Assembly (NCBI GenBank): GCA_011322755.1
Contig: DRLZ01000052.1
Span: 1 to 5,714 of the forward strand
Origin: Crenotrichaceae bacterium
Lineage (GTDB): Bacteria; Pseudomonadota; Gammaproteobacteria; Methylococcales; DRLZ01
Length of the DNA stretch: 5,714 nucleotides
Direction of reading: 5' to 3'
Shown: piece after piece, positions 1 to 5,714 of the stretch
Numbering within the stretch: the stretch's first letter is position 1
Layout of the letters: every line of letters starts with the position of its first letter
Notes under the pieces: model-generated
Told to the model about the DNA's origin: nothing
The model's input: only the letters and a program-made list of their open reading frames with translations
The model's database searches: none
Made by a program: the position numbers and the translations under genes

Positions 1-75
1 ATGAAGATATATAGAAAAAATCTAAATTTTCTGTGGTTTTTTATTTCCGTACTATCTGTTGGTGTAGTTGAGGCT
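1..75 (+). other. Predicted Sec signal peptide of the DUF4390 protein
   Basis: Residues 1-25 show a positive n-region (K2, R5, K6), a hydrophobic h-region rich in Leu, Phe, Trp and Val, and a small-residue c-region ending V-E-A before K26. No cysteine follows the cleavage site, so this is a type I signal rather than a lipoprotein signal. Confidence 0.75.
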
Positions 76-570
76 AAAAGTTTTTTTATAGAGCATGCAG
101 AGACGGGGTTGATTGGGGATACTTACTACCTTGACGCAACGGTGAATTACCAGCTTTCTGATCAAGCTAAGGAGGCTTTGCTCAAGGGGGTTGAGCTTAC
201 TTTTGAGTTGAAAATTGAAGTGATCAGAAAAAAAGGGTTGTTATGGCTGTTTAATAAAAAGGTCAGCCAATCAGTGCAGCGCTATACTCTAAAGTACCAA
301 CCGCTTACACAACAATATAAGGTGCTTCATATTAATAGCGGAAAATCACGAAATTTACCAAGTTTAAGTACAGCGACCTGGATATTAGGCATTGTGGCGG
401 ATTTGCCTTTACTGAAACAGGAAGAAGTTAATCCTAAAGCGCAATATGTAGTACGTTTAAAAGCACTGTTTGATATTGAATCATTACCCGTGCCGATTCG
501 GCTGTTGGCATATTTTGCGCCGGGCTGGTATATGTCCAGCGACTGGTATGTATGGCCTCTAGAACCTTAA
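1..570 (+). CDS. DUF4390 family periplasmic protein, encoded upstream of ntrYX
   Basis: This is a 189-residue secreted protein of unknown biochemical function that I assign to DUF4390. The N-terminus looks like a complete Sec signal peptide: basic MKIYRK, a hydrophobic core at about residues 8-23, and a V-E-A cleavage site at residue 25. This supports the ATG at base 1, although any ribosome binding site lies outside the window. The mature part alternates short beta-like stretches and ends with the Trp-rich tail GWYMSSDWYVWPLEP, which I recall as the family's typical SSDW..WPL ending. The length is normal for the family. The gene overlaps the following kinase gene by 19 bases, so the two are probably co-transcribed and translationally coupled. 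Known context: DUF4390 genes often sit just before ntrY in beta- and gammaproteobacteria. A periplasmic accessory or sensing role for the kinase is inference only. Confidence 0.85.
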   Translation: MKIYRKNLNFLWFFISVLSVGVVEAKSFFIEHAETGLIGDTYYLDATVNYQLSDQAKEALLKGVELTFELKIEVIRKKGLLWLFNKKVSQSVQRYTLKYQPLTQQYKVLHINSGKSRNLPSLSTATWILGIVADLPLLKQEEVNPKAQYVVRLKALFDIESLPVPIRLLAYFAPGWYMSSDWYVWPLEP

Positions 571-2744
571 AGCGCTATACGCAGGGCATTCGTCCAATTA
601 TTTTGCTCAGTGTGGTGCTGTTGGCATCACTCGTTTTAATGAGCGAGGCTATTCAAAATTCTGAGCAGTTTAGTCTGCTTTATTCATGGTTGTTGGTGTT
701 TAATGTATTTGCATTGCTTGTACTGCTTGCATTGATTGCTATTAACCTCTTTCGTTTAGTGAGGCAGTATCGACTTCAGGCGCCAGGGTCACGTTTAACA
801 GCGCGCCTTGTTGTTATTTTTGTCTCCCTGGCTATGCTTCCCGTAATGATCGTATTCTATTTTTCCTTGAATTTTTTGAATCGCGGGATTGATAGCTGGT
901 TTGATGTGCATACTGAAACAGCATTGGCTGATGCGCTTGAACTCACACGAGCAACGCTGAATGATCGCAAGCGAGATGCAAGTCGGCGTTCTGAGCGAAT
1001 TGTAAAAGTACTTTCAGGGATTTCAGATCGCCGATTACCTTTAAAGATCAATAGTATTCGTCATAATAATGATGCCTTTGAGCTGACAGTTCTGGGTTCA
1101 AATGGAAGAATTATTGCTTCAACAAGCCAGGCAATAGAGACTATTTTTCCTGATTTGCCGAGTGACATCGTATTGGCTCAGGTGCGAACAGGTGAACCCT
1201 ATATTGGAATTGATTCAATTGAGCAAAAAGGGTTGTTTATTCGCGTTGTGATGGCGATGGCTAATCCGGAATCAATTGCAGATATTCGTATTTTACAAGC
1301 ACTTTATGAGGTTGAAGCACAGACCAGTGAGTTGGTGTCTGATGTTCAGCTTGCCTATGATGAATATCGAAAACGGAGTTATTTACGTAAACCACTTAAA
1401 ATCATCTTTACGTTCACTTTATCTTTAGTCTTGCTGTTGAGTTTGTTAACGGCGGTATTGGCGGCTTTTCTTCTGGCTCAGCGCCTGGTGGCTCCGATTC
1501 GTGTATTGGCCATTGGTACACGTGCTGTTGCTTCTGGTAATTACAGCAAGCATCTACCGTTAGCATCTAATGATGAACTGGGTTTTTTGGTGAAATCATT
1601 TAATGATATGACACAAAAAATTGCACTGACTCAAGATGAGGTTCAGCGTAGCCAGATTCATGCAGAGAGGCAGCGCATCTATTTGGAGACTGTATTGGGT
1701 CGTTTATCATCCGGTGTGTTGACTTTTGATACAGAGCATACACTGCGTATGGCAAATAGTGCGGCAAATCAGATTTTGGGGGTTGACCTGGTGGAGCGTC
1801 TGGGGGAATCATTAACGATGTTAGGGAAGGATTTTCCTCACTTGACTCAGTTGGTCGAATCTATTTTACCTCATTTGCACAAAGTTGATGAAGCATGGCG
1901 TGAAGAGGTCACAATTTTTGGTCCGGCAGGGAGGCAAGCGTTAATGTGCCGTGGCAGCGCATTGCCTGCAATAGGAGAGGATGTTGTAGATAGTGGTTTT
2001 GTAGTGGTGTTTGATGATATGACAAGTCAGATTCAATCTCAGCGTGATGCTGCTTGGGGGGAGGTGGCGCGTCGTCTGGCTCATGAGATTAAAAATCCAC
2101 TCACACCGATTCGCCTTTCAGCTGAACGATTACGCCACAAATACCTCGCAACAATGGATGCTGGTGATGCGGAGGTGCTGGATCGTTCTACACGAACGAT
2201 TGTTGAGCAAGTGGAGTCGATGCAGGAGATGGTGACCGTTTTTTCTGAATATGCCAAGCCACCAAAACTTATGATTCAACCAATCGATATTAATAATCTG
2301 GTGAATAGTGTTCTGGAGCTATATTCAGGCTATAAAATTGAGGTTAAAGCAGAGTTGGCTCCGGGCTTGCCATTTATCAACGCAGATGCAGGGCGATTGC
2401 GGCAGGTGCTGCATAATTTGATGAAAAATGCCATGCAGTCGATGGGTGGAAGCGATGAAGGTATTGTTGTTGTCACTACACGTCTTCGGAATGAGCTGGA
2501 TCGGGGAGCGGTGGAAATTTGTGTGGTAGATGATGGGGCGGGTATTTCTGACGAAATTATTGAGCAAGTTTTCGAGCCTGGTGTGACAACCAAGGGACGT
2601 GGTAGTGGTTTGGGGCTAGCTATTGTTAAAAAGATTATAGAAGAGCACGGTGGCGTGATTTATGCGAAAAACCGGCCGGAAGGTGGAGCGTCATTTGTTA
2701 TTCATCTGCCTGTGGAAAATAAAAAAGTACCTAAAAGAGGGTAA
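552..2744 (+). CDS. ntrY: NtrY-type membrane sensor histidine kinase
   Basis: This 730-residue inner-membrane kinase is expected to autophosphorylate and pass the phosphate to the NtrX-type regulator encoded next. Hydrophobic segments lie at about 14-32, 43-68, 82-108 and 284-310. A periplasmic domain lies between the third and fourth (about 113-282). These are followed by HAMP (about 311-363), a PAS-like domain (about 375-490), HisKA with the H box HEIKNPLTP (phosphoacceptor H511), and HATPase_c. The ATPase part shows the N box (N622, N626), the G1 box DGAG at 661-664, the F box FEP at 674-676 and the G2 box GRGSGLGLA at 682-690. All catalytic motifs look intact. This order is that of NtrY and its length is typical. 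The ATG at 552 keeps the first membrane segment. No good Shine-Dalgarno precedes it, so translation is probably coupled to the overlapping upstream gene. NtrY homologues are linked to nitrogen metabolism, redox or envelope control. The ligand here is unknown. Confidence 0.93.
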   Translation: MASRTLKRYTQGIRPIILLSVVLLASLVLMSEAIQNSEQFSLLYSWLLVFNVFALLVLLALIAINLFRLVRQYRLQAPGSRLTARLVVIFVSLAMLPVMIVFYFSLNFLNRGIDSWFDVHTETALADALELTRATLNDRKRDASRRSERIVKVLSGISDRRLPLKINSIRHNNDAFELTVLGSNGRIIASTSQAIETIFPDLPSDIVLAQVRTGEPYIGIDSIEQKGLFIRVVMAMANPESIADIRILQALYEVEAQTSELVSDVQLAYDEYRKRSYLRKPLKIIFTFTLSLVLLLSLLTAVLAAFLLAQRLVAPIRVLAIGTRAVASGNYSKHLPLASNDELGFLVKSFNDMTQKIALTQDEVQRSQIHAERQRIYLETVLGRLSSGVLTFDTEHTLRMANSAANQILGVDLVERLGESLTMLGKDFPHLTQLVESILPHLHKVDEAWREEVTIFGPAGRQALMCRGSALPAIGEDVVDSGFVVVFDDMTSQIQSQRDAAWGEVARRLAHEIKNPLTPIRLSAERLRHKYLATMDAGDAEVLDRSTRTIVEQVESMQEMVTVFSEYAKPPKLMIQPIDINNLVNSVLELYSGYKIEVKAELAPGLPFINADAGRLRQVLHNLMKNAMQSMGGSDEGIVVVTTRLRNELDRGAVEICVVDDGAGISDEIIEQVFEPGVTTKGRGSGLGLAIVKKIIEEHGGVIYAKNRPEGGASFVIHLPVENKKVPKRG
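2736..2741 (+). promoter_or_regulatory. Ribosome binding site of the ntrX-like gene
   Basis: AGAGGG sits 8 bases before the ATG at 2750 and overlaps the last sense codon of the kinase gene. It supports this start and suggests that the regulator is translated from the same transcript as the kinase. Confidence 0.7.
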
Positions 2745-2749
2745 ATTAT

Positions 2750-4126
2750 ATGAGCGCACTTCATATATTGGTTGTCGATGATGAGCCTGATATTCGCGAT
2801 CTTGTTAAAGAAATTTTAGAAGATGAAGGGTATGAAGTGAGTGTTGCGAAAGATGCTGAAGCTGCACGCAAGCAGCGACGCTCTCGTCGCCCTGATTTAA
2901 TCTTGCTCGATATCTGGATGCCGGGAACGGATGGTATTTCACTGTTGAAAGAGTGGGGTGATGCGGAAGATACAGGTGTACCCGTCGTTATGATGTCAGG
3001 TCACGGTTCAGTTGAGACCGCAGTTGAAGCAACACGTTTAGGCGCTTATGACTTTCTTGAGAAACCACTTTCTTTGGCTAAATTGTTGGTCACAGTTAAG
3101 CGTGGGCTTGAGTTGGCCCGGTTACATCGAGAAAATGAAGGGTTGCGTCAGCATGTCAGCGAGCTTGTGGAGCCTCTGGGAAAGAGTGAGTTAATGCAAA
3201 CCGTTCGTGCTCAAGCTGAACGTATTGCAGAGCATGATGCATGGGTTCTGGTGCGTGGTGAGCCAGGGGTAGGACGAAAATTATTTGCTCGCTATATTCA
3301 CCATTGTAGCTCCAGGCGTGATTCTGCTTTTGTTGAAGCAGGGGTTGCTGGTCTGGATCGAAGAGGAGCAGCAGAGACATTGTTTGGTTATGACCGGGAT
3401 GGGCAAACCCGTTTTGGTTTGCTGGAGCAGGCTAATGGGGGAACGCTTCTTCTGGATGAGATCGGAGAGATGGATCCTGCGATTCAAGCCAAATTATTAA
3501 CAACACTTGAAACAGGAGCGTTTCAGCGTGTGGGTGGTGAAGCTCCTGTGGAGCTGAATATACGCATTATTGCCACGACGCATCGAAACTTGGAGCGAGA
3601 TGTGCAGGAAGGGCGGTTTCGTGAAGATCTGTATTATCGATTGAATGTTGTTCCTTTAAGTGTGCCGTCATTACGGGAGCGTTGTGAAGATGTGCCCGAA
3701 CTACTTGAGTATTACGCAGATTTTTTTGTGAAAAAGGAGGGCTTGCCTTATAGGCGCTTTTCGGTTGCAGGGCAAAATAGTTTACGTAGTTACCATTGGC
3801 CGGGTAATGTTCGTGAACTTAAAAATCTTGTGCAGCGTTTGTTGATTTTAGGTACGAGTCCTGAAATAGGACAAGAAGAAGTAATGATGGCGTTAGGAGG
3901 TCAGCCTTGTCCAGCTGTTCGTGAAGTATTGACAGGCTTTGATTTGCCTTTGCGTGAAGCGCGTGAGTTATATGAAAGAGCTTATCTGGAGCACCAGTTA
4001 CGTGTGGCCGATGGTAGTGTTGGTAAAGTAGCAAAAGCAGCGGGTGTCGAGCGTACTCATCTCTATCGTAAATTACGCTCATTAGGAATTGATGCAAAAC
4101 AATCCAGCTTTAAAAGCTCAAATTGA
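2750..4126 (+). CDS. ntrX: NtrX-type response regulator with divergent AAA+ domain
   Basis: This 458-residue cytoplasmic regulator is the probable partner of the kinase five bases upstream. The receiver domain (about 4-120) has the acidic pair D10/D11, phosphoacceptor D54, S83 and K105. The AAA+ domain (about 142-370) keeps Walker B (LLLDEIGEMD, D236/E237), the sensor I region (IIATTHRNL), arginine-finger segment FREDLYYRLN (R291, R297) and WPGNVREL (R355). The C-terminal Fis-like helix-turn-helix lies at about 400-447. Two hallmarks are altered. Walker A reads GEPGVGRK, with R176 where lysine is normal. The segment after LFG (211-213) lacks GAFTGA and is about five residues shorter than in NtrC. 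Other NtrX proteins, such as those of alphaproteobacteria, are known to lack GAFTGA and act without sigma-54, so the gene is probably functional but not a sigma-54 activator. Its 3' end overlaps the convergent gene by 17 bases. Confidence 0.92.
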   Translation: MSALHILVVDDEPDIRDLVKEILEDEGYEVSVAKDAEAARKQRRSRRPDLILLDIWMPGTDGISLLKEWGDAEDTGVPVVMMSGHGSVETAVEATRLGAYDFLEKPLSLAKLLVTVKRGLELARLHRENEGLRQHVSELVEPLGKSELMQTVRAQAERIAEHDAWVLVRGEPGVGRKLFARYIHHCSSRRDSAFVEAGVAGLDRRGAAETLFGYDRDGQTRFGLLEQANGGTLLLDEIGEMDPAIQAKLLTTLETGAFQRVGGEAPVELNIRIIATTHRNLERDVQEGRFREDLYYRLNVVPLSVPSLRERCEDVPELLEYYADFFVKKEGLPYRRFSVAGQNSLRSYHWPGNVRELKNLVQRLLILGTSPEIGQEEVMMALGGQPCPAVREVLTGFDLPLREARELYERAYLEHQLRVADGSVGKVAKAAGVERTHLYRKLRSLGIDAKQSSFKSSN

Positions 4127-5060
4127 AGTTCAGTTTGAGTGATTGATGACGGTAGCTGCCCAGTGAGCTGCTTTGAAAGCCGATAGGCCCATTGCCTATA
4201 TCCAAAATATAGCCTGTGGGTAGATTTGCATCGTTTCTGCCCAAAGTATAAGTTGCACTAAGTTTCATGTGATTATTGATTCGGTAGTTGAGTGTTGTTG
4301 CCAGTGCATTGTAGATGCTTTTTCGTCTGTATTTCCGTTTTGAAAAACTGTCAGGATTGCTGTAAAGAGAAAAGGATAACGTATAGTTGATGCGACCACT
4401 CCAGCGTGAAGTGAATGCTTTGCTTAATGAAGTATTCAGGGTGTGTTTTTGATATGCATTATCATCACCTTCCGGGTTTTTATTTTGGTTGATCGTTAAA
4501 GTATAGTTCGGTGAGAATAGCCAGGAACTAAAAAGCCGGGTGCTGTAAGAGGCGGTGGCTGTATAACGATCCGCACTGAGTGCGCGGCTTGAGAATGATT
4601 CGTAGTTATTGTGTGACAGTGAAAGTGATAGTAGTTGTGTGGTTGTGGTCTTTTTAAGTGCATTTGATGCAGTAAGCGGCGGTAAGGTTTCCAGTCTGAT
4701 GCGGGCGGTTACAGTGATATTTTGTGTCTGACTGGTTTTTGTTTCATCCAGCATGTTGGACTGATCTGTATTGGCATAGCTGATACTCAGGTTGTTTCGG
4801 TGATTTCCCCATGTAAATATGGTTTTATTTGTGCTATTGAAAAAATCAGTTCCTGTATCAATATATGAAGTGAGAGATGGGTTAAAAATGAGTGCTAATT
4901 TCAGGTTTTTATATATTTTGTAATTATACGTTAGACTGAATGAAAGATCGGAACGAATATCAATAATAGGTTTAGCTCTAAAGTCAAAGAAAGGTCGCTC
5001 ACTGCTAAGAAATGGATTGTCATCAACGAGTAGTGCTTGATTTAGATTGTAGGAAAAACC
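4110..5060 (-). other. Predicted outer-membrane beta-barrel domain
   Basis: About 315 residues of alternating polar and hydrophobic stretches (e.g. DLSFSLTYNY, NNLSISYA, NITVTARIRL, QLLSLSLSH, KLSATYTLG) are separated by polar loops, with a terminal strand ending in Phe. The strand count is an estimate by eye. Part of one loop is strongly cationic (KRKYRRK, encoded at 4320-4340). Confidence 0.7.
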
Positions 5061-5714
5061 ATTGATTTGTTTATTTAGGGAGCGGAGCTTTCGTGATGCA
5101 CTTTTTGCTATGGCGCTGTTGCTTAAGTTATTTGCAAGTTGGCCATAAATACGTGCTGCACTGAATTCATCCCATTGCTGGTGGTATATCGCGGCCATAT
5201 TTAATTTTACTTTGCCATGGTCTGGATTAATATCCAATACTTTTTGATACTCTTTTAACGCCTCATCCAGATAGTTATATTGTCCGTAAATAGCTGCCAG
5301 ATAATAGTGTGCTTCAGCATTGTCGGGATAAGTTGCAATAATATCGAGTAGTGATCTTGCTGCCTTGTCGTAGTCATTCGATGCAATCCATGATTTTACA
5401 CCAATCATTTTGAGTTGCTGCTCTATTTTGTCATTATCAAAGAGTTCATTTAGGTTTAATTCCATAACTTTACGATAGGATCTGCTGGCTTTTTCATACT
5501 GCTGAAGTTGAGTATAAACATCTGCAAGTGCATAGTGCGCTTTGATATTGTTCGGTTGAAATTCGACCGTTTTTTCCAAATGCCCGACAGCTTTTCCCAG
5601 ATTGTTTCTGCTGAGGTATATGAGTCCGATAGTGTATTGTGTCCGGCTATTGTCAGGATCAATCGCAATGGCTTTTTTAAAATACTTTAATGCTTGAATA
5701 GAGTTGTTTTCTTG
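4110..5714 (-). CDS. TPR-repeat outer-membrane beta-barrel protein, 5' end outside the window
   Basis: The last 534 residues are visible, and the frame stays open to the window edge. Counting from the edge, residues 1-200 hold TPR repeats, clearest at 23-56, 57-90, about 98-132 and 133-166, with the A/Y/L pattern and D-P or N-P turns (AIDPDN, DINPDH). From about residue 219 the sequence becomes amphipathic beta-strands rich in Ser, Thr, Asn and Tyr. It begins with VDDNPFLSS and ends with LKLNFNLSF, whose C-terminal Phe is the usual outer-membrane barrel signal. This suggests a periplasmic TPR scaffold fused to a barrel of roughly 14-16 strands. Families with this architecture include PgaA, BcsC and PelB polysaccharide porins and Slam (DUF560) lipoprotein translocators. 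I cannot choose between them, and no biosynthetic neighbour is visible. The stop lies inside the convergent ntrX-like gene. Confidence 0.8.
   Translation of the reverse strand, partial: QENNSIQALKYFKKAIAIDPDNSRTQYTIGLIYLSRNNLGKAVGHLEKTVEFQPNNIKAHYALADVYTQLQQYEKASRSYRKVMELNLNELFDNDKIEQQLKMIGVKSWIASNDYDKAARSLLDIIATYPDNAEAHYYLAAIYGQYNYLDEALKEYQKVLDINPDHGKVKLNMAAIYHQQWDEFSAARIYGQLANNLSNSAIAKSASRKLRSLNKQINGFSYNLNQALLVDDNPFLSSERPFFDFRAKPIIDIRSDLSFSLTYNYKIYKNLKLALIFNPSLTSYIDTGTDFFNSTNKTIFTWGNHRNNLSISYANTDQSNMLDETKTSQTQNITVTARIRLETLPPLTASNALKKTTTTQLLSLSLSHNNYESFSSRALSADRYTATASYSTRLFSSWLFSPNYTLTINQNKNPEGDDNAYQKHTLNTSLSKAFTSRWSGRINYTLSFSLYSNPDSFSKRKYRRKSIYNALATTLNYRINNHMKLSATYTLGRNDANLPTGYILDIGNGPIGFQSSSLGSYRHQSLKLNFNLSF
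5100..5714 (-). other. TPR repeat domain of the partial barrel protein
   Basis: Successive 34-residue helical repeats carry the TPR signature, for example AHYALADVYTQLQQYEKA and AHYYLAAIYGQYNYLDEA. The first visible residues (NNSIQALKYFKKAIAIDPDN) are already the second half of a repeat, so more repeats probably lie beyond the right edge. The last unit (about residues 167-200) is degenerate and leads into the linker before the barrel. Confidence 0.85.

Noticed and set aside
2044..2235. Open frame of 63 codons on the + strand inside the kinase gene
   Set aside because: It lies entirely within the H-box region of the ntrY-like gene in another frame. It has no ribosome binding site of note and no recognisable domain, so it is a shadow frame.
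3819..4097. Open frame of 92 codons on the - strand opposite the end of the ntrX-like gene
   Set aside because: It is antisense to the conserved helix-turn-helix coding region, His/Leu-rich without a recognisable domain, and explained by the codon pattern of the real gene.
4106..4118. Short palindrome AGCTTTAAAAGCT at the overlap of the two stop codons
   Set aside because: It has six-base arms around one central base, with coding sequence on both strands. It is too short and AT-rich to call an operator or terminator.
4119..4137. Imperfect inverted repeat CAAATTGA-AGT-TCAGTTTG as a terminator between the convergent genes
   Set aside because: The stem is eight pairs, AT-rich, with one G-U wobble on the + transcript and a mismatch on the - transcript, and no U-tract follows on the + side. 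It could weakly help termination but does not meet the usual criteria.
5577..5579. TTG codon as the start of the barrel gene
   Set aside because: The frame continues without a stop for 45 more codons to the window edge, and those codons encode a well-formed TPR repeat (about 23-56 counted from the edge) that this TTG would cut in half. The true start is beyond position 5714.

Overview
This window holds four genes on a moderately AT-leaning sequence that looks proteobacterial. The gene set and order (a DUF4390 periplasmic protein, an NtrY-type membrane histidine kinase, an NtrX-type response regulator) match an arrangement I know from beta- and gammaproteobacteria. A gammaproteobacterium is my best guess, but nothing here fixes the genus.

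Positions 1-4126 (+ strand) form a tight three-gene block. A small secreted DUF4390 protein (1-570) overlaps the ntrY-like kinase gene (552-2744) by 19 bases. Five bases then separate the kinase gene from the ntrX-like regulator gene (2750-4126), which has a good Shine-Dalgarno. The likely flow is: envelope or redox cue -> NtrY (four membrane segments, periplasmic domain, HAMP, PAS, H511) -> phosphotransfer to NtrX D54 -> DNA binding through a C-terminal Fis-type helix-turn-helix. The regulator is unusual. Its AAA+ domain has Arg in place of the Walker A lysine, and the GAFTGA loop that contacts sigma-54 is missing, while the receiver, Walker B, arginine-finger and DNA-binding parts look intact. 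It probably does not work as a classical sigma-54 activator.

Positions 4110-5714 (- strand) hold the 3' portion of a large gene that runs off the right edge. It encodes TPR repeats followed by a predicted outer-membrane beta-barrel ending in phenylalanine. This resembles envelope export proteins (PgaA/BcsC/PelB-like polysaccharide porins or Slam-like translocators), but its substrate cannot be told from the window. Its stop codon lies inside the end of the ntrX-like gene, so the two convergent genes overlap by 17 bases.

There is no intergenic stretch longer than a few bases. I see no RNA gene, mobile element, CRISPR array or large repeat.
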